64,000 bases of DNA from Phaeosaccion multiseriatum. Taxonomy: Eukaryota > Ochrophyta, other classes. How positions within the stretch are numbered: the stretch's first letter is position 1; each line of letters starts with the position of its first letter. The stretch spans positions 2,666,001 through 2,730,000 of the forward strand of contig OZ218954.1 of the NCBI GenBank assembly GCA_965112735.1. Direction: 5' to 3'. The notes beneath the pieces were generated by a model, which was not told the origin of the DNA, did no database searches, and saw only the letters and a program-made list of their open reading frames with translations. The translations under genes and the position numbers were made by a program. This document shows positions 42,159 through 53,764 of the stretch, one piece after another.

Positions 42159-44960
42159 TCATTGTGATGCTCCTTTGCTCTGACCCGCGCGGCCTCCTCT
42201 CCTGACCTTGGCAGAGGGGGGGAAGAGCGTCCCTGCCTTGGTGAGCTCTGCGTCCGCTTGATTGAGGATGGCAAAGTCATCCTCCAGAGGCATCACCTCC
42301 CTGCTGCTACCTGCCCCCCCTGACTTCTTGGGAGCCTTAGGAGCGAACAAGTTGGCCAGCGAAAACGGGTTGCTTGTTTGCTCCTTCCTCCCTTCCGACG
42401 CCGCCGGCTCCCCTTCCTCGAGGAAGCCGAATGCCTGACGAAACTCTCTTCCGTTGGATTGGATGTCGTTGGCAAGGTGGCAGGGGATGATGCGCTGAAA
42501 AGCCCAGCCTGCTACTTGGTCTGCCCACTCCAGCGTAGCCTCTGGTGCCCTGTTGAGAATGAGCTTTTGGAGGATGGGCGCCACGAGCAGGCCCCCCTGC
42601 AGGGCGTTGAAGGAAGGAACATCATCCCGACTCCACTAAGGGGTGTGGCGGGAGGCAGGCGGCAGCGCGAGCGGGTGGGCGGGTGGGTGGGTGAACACAG
42701 GGGAGGGGGGGGGGTAAGAGAGATTGGGAAGATGGGCCACACACACACCACACACACACATAAGCTCAAAGCAGGGAGGTAGGGAGGGAGGGAGGGGGAA
42801 GCAGTAGCAGCAGCATCAGCAGCAGGAGCGTGAGCAAGAGCAGCAGCAGCTTCGAGGAGAGGGCGAGGTACGGTAGCGGCTGTGCGCCCCAACGACTTCG
42901 CAGGGAGGGAGAGACTAACAACTCTACATGGATACATCTATCATCGATCATCGATCAAGCAAGCTGCCTGGGCAGCTCTCAGCCCAACACAGCGCAGCTC
43001 CACCCCACCCCACCCTGGCCAGTTGCCCAGCGTAGTCCCTCCTACACTTTACCTTGAAGGGGAAGAAGCCTCCCCAACCGAGCTCCTTCATAGGTGACTT
43101 GTCGGCTTCCTTGTACGCCTCCCCCAGGTCCAGCACGTCGATGGCGCTCGGCTGGAAGAATAGGCCGAACTGTGCTCGCGCACACACACACGCGCACACA
43201 CACACGCGCACACACACACGCACACACACACACGCGCGCGCAAACAAGCACATACAGCACGCAGCACAGGGAAAGCAAAAAGGGGCTGATAGTCAAATGG
43301 AAAGCCCATCAGCCAGACCTAACATCCTTGAGGGGTGGCCTGCTATCGGTGCCGGTCTGCGTGCCATCTCCTGCTGCCGCTCCATCCCTCGCTCGCTCGT
43401 TGGCTCACTCCCTCTGCTCACCTGCACAATCCTTCGCCATCCCTTCTCCCTCACTGCGGGGGTGTCCTCGACCTTCTCGGAGCCGTCGTCTCGGGCGTGG
43501 AACAGCAGAGAGCGCGGGTCTGCTTCCAAGATACCAGGCACCTCCTTGTCCACCTTCACCACCACATCCGTCACCAGCAAGGTCTTGGTGGCCTGTCTCA
43601 CACACACGAGAGAGGGTGGACATGATTCGATATGACAGGCATAGATAGTATGGTGAGAGCAGAGCAGAACAGAAAGGGGAGAGTGAGCGAGGTGAGGGAG
43701 CTAGAGTGAGCGGAGTGGAGTAGCTCGAGCAGAGGCGCTGCCTCCCCCCCCCCCTCCCCCGTCCCCCCTCCTTGCTGCTTCGCTTGCCTTGTGGAAGAAG
43801 GCAGTCTCTCCGAAAGCTCCAATCTTGTTCTTGGAGGGGAAAGGTCCCAGTACCGCGTGATCGAACTCGCTGGCCCATGGGGCATCCTCTACTGCCCGTG
43901 GGATGTCCTTCACCTCCCTTGCCCCGAAGCCGAGCCACTGAGTGGGCAGGTTGAGAGGGAAGGCATACTGCCCAGGCATGACGTATACACTCGCCTTGGG
44001 GAAGCGCTGGGCAAAAGGCCCCGCGAACACCTATACAAGAGTCGAGCACCAGCCACAGCGAGCAGGACAGCCAAAGCCAGCCAATGGGTGGAAGGAAGTC
44101 AGCGTGGGCCCGGCAGGCGGCTCAAGTACAGCGTCTTCGGCAATCAAAGAGTTCAGACGAGACAATGATCCCCCCACCCCACCGAGGCGGCAGCTGCACT
44201 CCCACTACGGCTGCGCAGCAGTCGTACCTTATGTTCCAGCCCAAGCGTTGGTAAGACAATATACTTGACAGCCCCGTGCTCCTCCTGCTCAAGACACGAC
44301 ACGACGGAGAGGCAGAGCAACTCGCAACTTGAGTGCAGCGGGGGCAGGAAAGCGCCGGTCTGTGTAGGAAGCAGAGCTTTCCCTCGCAGAGAGACATATA
44401 CATACCTCGAGAGCCTTGACCATGTCGATGCACTGCTTCGTGGCCGCCAGAGGGGCGTACACCAGCAGCCCCCCCTCCTCCAGCTTAATCACCGTCATCC
44501 GCGTTGGCACAAACACGTACAAAATGCCCTGGAGCTGGTCGAACGTCCACACTTTACCTGGGACTACCTCGGTCTGTAGAGTGGCTCGCTTGGTGTACGG
44601 AGCAATGGGGAGCACGAACCACAGAGGCCAATCTATGCCTGCTGAGTTAGCCCGAGCAGAGCCACCAGAGGTCGCCATTCCCAGCGTGCTTCCCCTCCGC
44701 CGAGACGTGGAGCGCGACGCAGAAGAGTCACACGGGAGCTCCCGAGATGCATCTGATCCTAAGGCGCAGCCTGGCCGTTCTGCTGCCACTGCTGCTTGTG
44801 TTGTTATTGCTGGGTTTGGGTTTGCTCTTCGCGCCGGGCAGGGCGTGAAAGTGAATGCTGCTCCTCCTACCAAGCACACCATCAGTAGCAGGTAGCCGAG
44901 TGCACTACCCTGAGGCTGCAACTGCCGCTGTCGCTGCCGACAGCATCGTACTCGCATCAT
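42159..44960 (-). CDS. Plastid-targeted DUF4336 family protein
   Basis: Exons: 44960-44406, 44287-44228, 44030-43788, 43592-43422, 43169-43053, 42635-42159; 1,623 bases, 540 residues, all in phase. DUF4336 blocks are clear: RMTVIKLEEGGLLVYAPLA, then AVKYIVLPTLGLEHK, FAGPFAQRFPKASVYVMPGQ, FPLNLPTQWLGFG, and near the end GGLLVAPILQKLILNRAPEA and VAGWAFQRIIPCHLAND. The family has a metallo-beta-lactamase-like fold, is found in cyanobacteria and algae, and has no established reaction. The N-terminus has a signal peptide (LGYLLLMVCLVGG) directly followed by AAFTFTP; an F after the cleavage site is the hallmark of import into secondary red plastids. Intron 3 appears to use a GC donor (43787-43786). 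It is divergent from the permease. Confidence 0.88.
42733..42763. repeat. (AC)n microsatellite
   Basis: A short CA tract in the last intron of the DUF4336 gene. Confidence 0.8.
43177..43245. repeat. (CACACGCG)n microsatellite
   Basis: CA/CG-mixed repeat in an intron of the DUF4336 gene, immediately upstream of exon 5 in gene sense. Confidence 0.9.
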
Positions 44961-45132
44961 GACAACACTGAGAGATGGGTGACGATGTGACTCGCCGGAG
45001 ATGGCAACAAAAGACCCCTTTGGCCTCCACTGCCATTTGTAACTGCGATTGGACTCACCGGATATAAAGCAACTCACCGGATATCCGCGTTGGCGCCGCT
45101 GCGCTGCCTATCCACAGAGACATCGCTCGCTC

Positions 45133-47175
45133 ATGACAGAGGAGGGCAGCGAGAATGGGTGGCTCGACCGCTACTTTCTGCTGAGTGAGAGAGGGAGCTC
45201 CGTGTCTCGAGAGGTTCGGGCAGGATGTGCCAGCTTTCTAACGATGAGTTATGGACTACTCGTCAACCCCCAGATGCTGGCCTTGGCGGGCATTCCGCAG
45301 GAGGATGCGGTTGTCGCCACTGCCGCTGCGTCGGCAGGCGCTTCCCTCCTGGTTGGACTGGTAGGGAACCTGCCCTTCGGCCTGACGCCAGGAGTGGGGC
45401 TCTCTTCCTACCTTGCGTATAGCCTGGTGCTGACTGGCATCTTGGACAAGACTCAGGCGTTGACTTGCTGCATGGTGGCAGGGTTTTTGGTGGCGGCCTG
45501 CACGCTGACGGGTCTGTCGCATTACATCACGGACCTGACCCCCACGCCCGTGAAGCGAGCCATTGTGGTGGGGATGGGGCTGCTCATCGCGCTCATCGGC
45601 CTGGTGTCTGTAGACCTTGTTGTGGAAGACGAGGACTCCATTGTAGCCTTGGGCGATCTGACAGACTCCCAGATCATTCTAGCGCTGACCGGCCTGACCC
45701 TTATTGTGACACTTAGCATCCGGAAGGTGCCAGGCGCCCTCTTGCTGGGCATCGTGTTGATCTCCTTCACCTATTGGGTTTTCATCGGCGGCTTTCCCGA
45801 CAAGGTGGTGCGCTGGCCAACCCTGGAGGATTCCATCAGCGACAACATCAGCTTCGGCTCCCTGAACTCTAGCTGCATCATGCCGATACTGGCCTTCCTC
45901 TTTGTCATGCTCTTCGACGTGTCGGGGGTCATGTTCGGTCTGAGCTCGCTGGCGGGGCTGCAAGACGACAAGGGCTCTGTCCGGGGGGGTACGTCGTGCT
46001 ACCTGAGCTGCGCGGCCGGTACCATTATGGGAGGGGCCATGGGTACTAGGTAAGCAGCTCGTGTGGCTGTGGCTTCCTGGGCAGTCGGGAGTAGAGTCAC
46101 GGGCTCGTTGCTCACCACATGCTAAAATACCCGCACCGCCCCCCCAGCATTTGTGTTGCCCACCCCTTAAGCATTGCGCTTGCCCTCCCCCCCCACCTCC
46201 TCTCTTTCCCCCCTCTACTCGCCACCTCGCCACAGTCCGGTCATCTGTGCCGTTGAGAGCGCCGCGGGGGTGGAGGAGGGCGGGCGGACCGGGCTGACAG
46301 CGGTGACGGTGGGCCTGCTGTTCCTGTCCAGCCTCTTCTTCTCGCCCCTGTTTGGAGAGGTACCCACGTGTGCAACATCGCCTGTGCTGGTGCTCGTCGG
46401 CGCCATGATGATGAAAGAAAGCAGGTGAGTGATTGTCTGTGTTGGGCACATGCATGATGGAACACGTGCCTCAGTAAACACGCCTGCATTTGCTCGACCT
46501 CCCCCTCACCCCTCGCTCCCCCCCCCCCCTCACCCCTCACTCCTCCCCCCTCCCCCCTCCTCGCACCATTTCACCCATTCTTCCTCTTTGCTTCCCTTCC
46601 CCTCTTCCCCTCTCCCCCCCACAGCTTCATCAACTGGAACAAGTAAGTGCTCCGTGTGTACTCGCTAGCACGGCACTCTTCCTCTTTCCCCACTGCACCA
46701 GTCCCTCCTCCCTCCCACCTTTGCCAACCGAGTCCTCCCCCATTGCCCTCCCCCCCCCTTCCGTCCCAAGCCCTTCACCCTAAGCTACGCACGCACCACC
46801 CTTACGTATCGCTACCCTTGCCCTCGTTTTCTTGCATGTGCCGTACCCTCCACTCCTCCACTCCTTCCCTCTCTCAGTCCGAGGGAGGGGTTGCCTGCCT
46901 TTCTGTGTGTGGCTATGATGCCGTTCACATACTCCATCCCCAATGGCATTCTCTTCGGCGTGGGTGCTTCGCTGGTGCTGTACTTTACGACTGGCGACTT
47001 TTTGAAGGCCTGCAGTACCTCCCAATCCGACGACGATGACGATGACGAGAACGCCCCTCAATCGCAGGCTGCCGTCTTGGACGGCACCAGTGGATCTGAC
47101 TCGCATCTCCTGGGGGGAGAGGCCCATACAGGGACCGGAGGGACCTCAACATACGGGACGCTTGCCCCCCGATAG
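45133..47175 (+). CDS. AzgA-type purine permease (xanthine/uracil permease superfamily)
   Basis: Exons: 45133-46049, 46236-46424, 46625-46642, 46878-47175; 1,422 bases, 473 residues. AzgA (NCS2-like) proteins are proton symporters for adenine, guanine and hypoxanthine. The N-terminus [20 protein letters not shown] contains the family's T-M-x-Y motif. [20 protein letters not shown] carries the conserved Gln/Thr-Pro-Gly-Gly-like loop, followed by many membrane helices and [17 protein letters not shown]. The segment [27 protein letters not shown] is the signature E-S-x-x-G-x-x-x-G-G-R-T-G. The third exon is only 18 bases (FINWN) but keeps phase. An in-frame ATG at 45049 would add 28 residues. 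The C-terminal tail is acidic and cytosolic. Confidence 0.93.
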
Positions 47176-47306
47176 CCCTACGGCGGGCCCTTGATCTGAT
47201 AGCCCTACGGCGGGCCCTTGATCTGATAGCCCTACGGCGGGCCCTTGATCTGATAGCCCTACGGCGGGCCCTTGATCTGATAGCCCTACGGCGGGCCCTT
47301 GATCTG
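47170..47306. repeat. 27-base minisatellite over stop codon and 3' UTR
   Basis: Five copies of GATAGCCCTACGGCGGGCCC plus TTGATCT. The first copy contributes the TAG stop of the permease gene. Confidence 0.95.
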
Positions 47307-48615
47307 ACGCGGAAAGACCGCAGAGCACCCTTTACGGGGGGGGAGAAGGGGACAAGCGTCGCTCCGCCTCCCTCGGCGGCGAAGAAGCGAGGCAAAGGCA
47401 CTCAGCTGCACTTCGCCGCTGCACTGCCCGCGCCTCTCCCGTCCTCTCTCTGCGCCACCACTTCTGAAGGCAGGGGAGGGGCGGGTTGTATCGTTACAAC
47501 AGAGGGAGGACGAGAGGCGGCGGGCTCTAGCCGCGCTTCCTCAGTGTTCTGCGCAGCCTGCTGGCGTGGTCCCGAACGGAGACAGGGAGGATGGCAACAA
47601 TGGACACCACATAGACTTGCAGTAGATGGCAGTTCATGGCCTCATGACATGATAGTGCTCCCAGGCCATCGCCCACCGGGGTGAAATGGCGCCACGAGGG
47701 GACGACTTGTCAACCGACACTGCAGCACATGGAGTGGAGAAGAGTTTCCGACAAGACATGTGGCGCTTTCGCATTCGGATGGGGTACCAAGGGAAGAGTG
47801 GGAGGAAGATGGCAGGAAGGGAAGCGCCGCCGAATATTGACCTGCCTGGCATGGCACAGTTTGATGGGCGGGGCAAAGTCGGGAGGGAGGGAGCAGATGC
47901 GAGCGGCGAGCGGCTGGCAGACGGACAAGGGACTGAAGAGGTGCAGCACGGCATCAGACAAGAGGGGCACACTTCGCTGTGTGCCGTCCCTACGAAGCAC
48001 TGGTGTGCACAACACAGAGGGAGGGAGGAAGCACTCCGCCGAGCTGCCCTCCTGAGCGTGCAGCGGACATGACAACAGCAGGATAAACAACAGGACCACA
48101 ACAGGACAACAACAGCACCAGAGGGACCTCTTGTCTCAACACAAGGCACACATGTGCATTCCTGCTCAGTCTCCGGCCTTAGTTCTATCCTCCTCAGTCT
48201 CCAGATATAAGCCCCATAGGAAGAACGTTTCAGTTTATGTGACTTTATCATTATCGACCCCTTTTTTCGAAATCGAAGCTTCTGTGCTTCTTCCTCCAGA
48301 ACAGCAAGGGTACTTAAAAGTTACTTTAAGTACCCTTGGGAACAGCGTCTGAAGATTACACTGTCTCTGGCCACACATCTCTTCCACGTCTTCGGTGCTC
48401 CCCTCTGTCCTGCTGGTGCGTCCACTGCCATCTCTCCACGCCATATGATCACTGGTAGTCGCATCGGTCCCATCCCGGCTACGTGTCCCGCCTTCTTAAG
48501 ACCGAGCATAGCGACTAGTTTTCTATTTCTATTGGTCGGGGATGAAGTACATCTGAAACTGACACTGAAACGCCATGGCTCCGTACAGTATTAAGAGGAG
48601 GAGCCGCCCCCCGCC
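47307..48615. other. Intergenic between convergent genes, no gene seen
   Basis: Overlapping frames exist on both strands (for example 47686-48072) but show no domain, signal peptide or phase-consistent exons. A perfect hairpin lies at 48305-48338. Confidence 0.6.
48305..48338. repeat. Perfect 14-base inverted repeat
   Basis: CAAGGGTACTTAAA, a six-base loop AGTTAC, then TTTAAGTACCCTTG. It may form a hairpin in the intergenic region. Confidence 0.9.
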
Positions 48616-49335
48616 CTACCCGCCTGCTTCTGCTCCTTCTTCTGCCTCTTTCAACGCCTCCCCAAAGGCCTTCTCCCTCCAGCGCACCAAGCCGCCTGCG
48701 CCCCCCTCCCCGCCCTCCCCCGCCCCCGACGGCCCCAAAAAGCCATCCGCCTTGAAGGCGCTGAAGGGCTGTTGGTCCAGAAGGGCTCTAGCGTCGCTCA
48801 CGTCCCCAGTGATGGTCTGTACAAGCTCTGGGAAGGAGGCGAACTTGCGCTCCCTTCGCTGGAAGCCCACGAGCACGAGGCGAAGCGTCTGTCCGTAGAA
48901 GTCTTCCCCACTGTAGTCAATCACGTGCGCCTCTACAATCTTCTCGGGGTTCTCCTGTGCTCCACACAGACAAGGGGACAAGAGGAAGGAGAGGATAAGA
49001 GCAGCAGCGGCAGCGATTCGGCAGGGCAGCGGGCCATGGCAAATAGGCAAAAGGGCGGTGTGGCTCATGAAAGGGGGGCAGAGCAGCGGGTTTGGCGCTC
49101 CTCTCTTGCTCTCTTTCATCGCGACCTTCTCCCTCGCCGAAGGCAAACAGTCTGAAAGGCCAGCAACACCATCACCCCCAAGTCCTTCAGGCACACGAAC
49201 CTTTCCTTCGAAGGACGGCGAGTACCCCACGTTAGCGATGACCTTTTGCGGTTCCTGGGCTTCTCCTTCTGCCCCCTCCACCAAACCCCACCCAAAGTAC
49301 ACCCCTATTGGCGAATACGAGGGGAGGAAGGGAAG

Positions 49336-49381
<46 letters not shown>

Positions 49382-51377
49382 AAAGGGGAAAGAACTCTGT
49401 TAGCGTTTGAGTTTGGAGTGCGAAGGAGACGAGGCGAGAAGCGTTTTGAAGGTCACTGGAAGGGCCTTTGATTTCTACAGAGAGAGAGAGTAGGCCTCAA
49501 CGCACATACATACATACATACATACGTAATACATACATACATACATACATACATACATACATTCATTCATTCATACTGCACGCTTGGACAGACAGGCGCC
49601 ACTGAAACATCCAAGCCCTTCCCAGCCCCACAGCTTATGCTGCTGCACTGCAGTCACTGCGTCGCACTCACCCGTGGGCATGTTCTCCAGCGCGTCGTTG
49701 AAGAGACTCTCCGGTAGATTGGCCGTGGGCACGCCGATCTTCTTGCTCCCCCTGCCATAGCCCTGCGACACCTCGCCCCTGAGATACACGCACTTGGCCA
49801 GCTTGTTGAAGTGCATGCGGGTGAGGGTGGCGAGGTAGAAGTCAGGCTCGTCGCTCAGCTCAGAGAGAGTCAGGGGAAGGAACTGCGGACGGGGGGAAGG
49901 GTGGGGGGGGGGGGGGGGCATTGATTAGGGCAGGGCCAGGGGTAGGTATATGGGTATAGGTCTAGATAGGTGCGGATGATTTTCAGAGGTTGAAGGGATG
50001 GAATACGGAGCGCGGAAACTCCAGAAGAAGGAAGGCCAAGGCTTACGTAAGTATACCCCTTCCAGGACACAAAAACACAAGAGAGAGGCTTTTAGCTTTG
50101 TACGCCTCCATGTATACCCCCGTCGTACCTCGGTCATCTTTTTCAGCTGTTCTCCCGAGGGAAGAGGGTGTGGTACGACGGAGGGGTCTCGTTGGCCGAG
50201 CATTTTGACAAAGTCTGCCCCGAGGGGGTGCGAGATGACTGCTGTTCCGCCCACCTTGAGCACGTCGGCGGCGTGTGCCAGCTGCTGCCGCTGATCGAAC
50301 ACGTTCCCAAACACAGCGTTGAAGATGACGCTGTCTGCCAGTACCCTGCGAGAGAAGCGCCACAACGGCCCCGTGGAGGACGAGGGATAGGCACGGCCCC
50401 AAAGGAGGAGGGTGTCAATATGTGGCTTTCGGCCGGGAAGCGCAGGGTACATTGGTGACCCGCTTGTACGAGCGTAACACGGCCAAGCCATTCACCCTGT
50501 TCCCCTTTGTCATCCCCCCCTCCCCCCCCCCCCCCCAGCGCGCCCCCACAACAGCACCGGCTACCCCTTCCCTCCTCCACGCACCCTGGAGGCGGCGTCC
50601 AATCCACAAAGTCTGAGCGCACGGCCGTCGCTTCGGAGTGTCGTTCCTCGAAGATTTCAAGCATCGTCGCCGACAAATCAATACCCGTCACATTCTGAGG
50701 TGCCACCTTTCGCCGCTCCTCCAGAAAGGGCAAGAGCACTCCTGTCCCCGTCCCCACATCGACGACGGTACCTCCTTCCGGCGCTTGAGTGGCATCAACA
50801 ATGGCCTCGAGTTTTGAAGTCACGTCCTCGGGATGCTCCAGAAGGCGTCTGACATTGACATGTGGTATGGAGGAGCGGTCATGGGGGAGGTGATCCCACA
50901 AGGCATGGGGAGGGAGGAGGAAGGGACGCTTTCACACAGGGGCAGGCAGGCGGAGGAGGAGGGAGAGAGCACAAGCATGCAAAGACAAGATGCTTTCCTG
51001 ATGGACTTACTCGACTTGCTCCCATTTCTCGAAGATCTCCTGTTGGCGCGTGTTGTGTGAATCCCTGTCAAGCACACGGGAGCGCCAGCACGAGGCAAGA
51101 GCAACGCATTGGACACATTGACATGCACAAAGAGAGAGTGGAAGAAGCAGCAGCCCACCTTTCGCTCGACGGCACCCCATCTGCACTCCAGCCTGTTGAC
51201 GGCCTCTCCCTGAGCCTGGACTTGTTGGCTCGGCCTTTGCCGCCGCTGCTGTTGTGCTGCCTGGTGCAGCTGTAAGGCGCAGCCCTCCTCGTGGTCGGGC
51301 AGAGCGGCGTTAGGAAGGACTTTGCTCGTGGTGCCAAGAGACAAAGTAACAAGACTCTGGACGGATGCACACGGCAT
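48616..51377 (-). CDS. Methyltransferase-riboflavin kinase fusion protein
   Basis: Firm exons: about 50905-50585, 50345-50129, 49882-49672, 49304-49201, 48954-48616, plus 5' exons ending 51159 and around 51064-51013 whose junctions I could not resolve. The first half is a class I SAM-dependent methyltransferase: GGTVVDVGTGTGVLLPFLEE (motif I), VTGIDLSATMLEIFEERH (motif II), FDQRQQLAHAADVLKVGGTA (post-motif). The second half is riboflavin kinase: YLRGEVSQGYGRGSKKIGVP then TANLP, GVYFGWG, and VEAHVIDYSGEDFYGQTLRL. It should phosphorylate riboflavin to FMN; the methyl acceptor is unknown. The two domains join directly at 49882. The start could also be at 51695, adding a leader with an Arg-rich stretch. 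It is divergent from the Rab gene. Confidence 0.85.
49340..49380. repeat. (GA)n microsatellite
   Basis: About 20 GA units in an intron of the fusion gene. Confidence 0.95.
49503..49574. repeat. (CATA)n microsatellite with CATT end
   Basis: About 16 units in the same intron as the GA tract. Confidence 0.95.
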
Positions 51378-51709
51378 CTTTGCCCCACCCTCATGCTTTT
51401 GCTTTTGCTTTGTTTCTTCTTTGCTTCTTGTATCATTTTTGATCCATTTTTCATTTTTCACGAATTGTGTCCAAGTTCCACGCGTGTTGGTGCTCCAGAA
51501 CCTGCTTTGGCAACAGCGCGGAGGAGGACTCCGCTGAAACAATCGGGCCAAAGAAAGCAGACAAGGAGTGCCGCAGAAGAGTGAAGCAATAGCAGCATCA
51601 GCATTAGTATCAGTAGCAGGAGCAGCAGCAGCGGCAGAGGGGCTGAAAGGGAAAGTGCCAAGTCGTTCGAAGTCCTTTGGGAGGGGGCACGACATTGAGT
51701 ACGACGGAG

Positions 51710-53574
51710 ATGAATCGTCGGCCGCCTCTCGATTCCAAGTCGCGTGAAGTGAAGGTAGTCCTTTTAGGAGATACAGGTGCGTGGCGTGCATGTGTGCAGT
51801 GGCAGAGACGGGTTCTGTATCGGACAGCGCGCGCCCGGCAGATCAGTCAACGGAGCGAGCTTTCCGATGGCGGGATTCTGTGAGACCGGCGCTAACGGCT
51901 TTGGAATCAATCTACTACAGGAAGGGGTGGGATGACGTGACCAGTGTGTCGGACTATGGAGAGGAAGGGAAGGGAGGGCTTGAGGAGCAGAAGGAAGGAG
52001 GGAGAAACGTTTTTGATCCTTGAGCTTTTCTCGGGTGTTCATCCTCGCTTTCCCTCTTGCCACCTACCTTGCCCACCCGTCTATGTCTCTCGCTCTCACT
52101 CACTCCTGCACTGGTACCTCCCTCCGACCGAAAACAACACAACGAGCAGGTGTAGGCAAGTCCTCGCTGGTGTTGCGCTTCGTGACCAACAACTTTAAGC
52201 CCTACAGCGAGAGCACCATCGGGGCCTCCTTCATGAGCAAGATGATCATGCTGGACAACGTTCCTATCAAGTTCCAGATCTGGGATACGGCGGGGCAGGA
52301 GAAGTACCATAGGTGCGGTGTCTGGGGCGGGGAAAGAAGGGTGGAGTGGCCCTGGCCCTGCAGCTTCAAACGGCCTCTGCCTCGGAGGGGCAGACTGATT
52401 GGGGGGGGAGAGGCAGGAATGAGAACGACCAGAGGAAAGAGGACGTTATCATCGACGCGGTGCCCCTCCTACGATCTGCCATGTCTCCCTCCCACCTCCC
52501 CTCCCTCATTCCTGCCCCACATTCTAAGTCCCTCTTTTCCCCTGCCGGCACTTGCTCCATCCCTCCCTCGTGCCTCTCCCCACCATCTTATACCAGTCTG
52601 GCACCAATGTACTACAGAGGAGCGGGAGCGGCCATCCTTGTGTACGATATCACCAACAAGCAGTCCTTCAAGACACTGAAGGACTGGGTCAGCGAGCTGC
52701 AGACCCAAGGGCCCCAGGTTTGTGGTGTACTGTACTCGGAATGGGGGGAGGGAGGGAGGAAGGGGCGCTTTTCTTCCCCTTAGCGCACAGTTACAATTAG
52801 GGGGGGGGGGGGGGAGAATGTCCTGTCCCGCAAAGTGCGCAAAGTGGACATGCTTGACATCGACACGAAGGGCGAACTGTACTCTACTGTACAGTACCGT
52901 CTGTGCCTTGCCAGAACGAGGGGGAAAGAGAGAGCTTCCAGCCTGAGAGCCGGCTGAGTGGCAAACGCACTTTCACTGGGGAAAGTAGAAGAGCGGCCCT
53001 GACTTGATTTTAGCATAACAACTCTCTCACTCACTCACTCACGCACTCCCTCTCACTCTCTCTACCGCCTGTCTGCCCCCTGCCCGCCCCCTACCGACTG
53101 TTGCACTGCACTGACTGCAGGACATAATCATCGCCATCGCAGGCAACAAGGGTGACTTGGAGGCGGACAGGGAGGTGGATGCCTCTTCGGCCGAGGCCTA
53201 CGCGCAAGAGATCGGAGCCATGTTCTTCGAAACAAGCGCCAAGGACGACACCAACGTCTACGACATCTTCGTCGACATTAGGTGTGTGTGTGTGTGTGTG
53301 TGTGAGTGTGAGTTTTGTCCAGGGAGCACGTCCCCTCCCGGCTGGTGTGTGCTTCCTATACGTGGTACCTCCTGCCCCTCATGTCACGTTCGTCTCTCAC
53401 GCATTACTTTTGCTCTTCCTTTACTGTGGCCCCTCTTCGCTTCCGGTCGCCTCTGCTCCTCTCCCCCCCCCCCCTCCCCGCAGCAAGCGGTTACCCGCCC
53501 CCTCTGCAGACCGGGCCCACGCCCCCGACACCATTGCCCTTGGCGGCAGCAGCCCAAACACGACGTGCTGTTGA
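51710..53574 (+). CDS. Rab5-like small GTPase
   Basis: Exons: 51710-51776, 52150-52312, 52597-52717, 53121-53281, 53484-53574; 603 bases, 200 residues. All G motifs are present: P-loop GDTGVGKSS, switch I STIGASF, switch [16 protein letters not shown] (GNKGDL) and ETSAK. The C-terminus ends Cys-Cys for double geranylgeranylation, so it acts on membranes. The sequence IGASFMSK with [20 protein letters not shown] resembles the Rab5/21/22 group of early endosomal GTPases; assignment within the group is uncertain. The initiation codon is 14 bases from the furthest possible start of the divergent fusion gene. A TG microsatellite begins at the donor at 53282. Confidence 0.92.
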
Positions 53575-53764
53575 ACACCGTCCTTGGCCTTTCATTCTTC
53601 AAACAAAACGCCACCATGTTAATAATACACCCCTTTTTCTTTTTCGGAGGCAGGCAACACGTCTCTGATCCCACTAAGACAAGTCTTAAAAGGCACCCAC
53701 ACAGCACAACCCACCTCTTCCTTCCTTGCCCTCTCCCCTCTGCCCTCTGCCCCCATCTATGTAT

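Noticed and set aside
47686-48072. Overlapping frames of about 125 residues on both strands
   Set aside because: No recognisable motif and no supporting splice structure; probably chance in GC-rich sequence.
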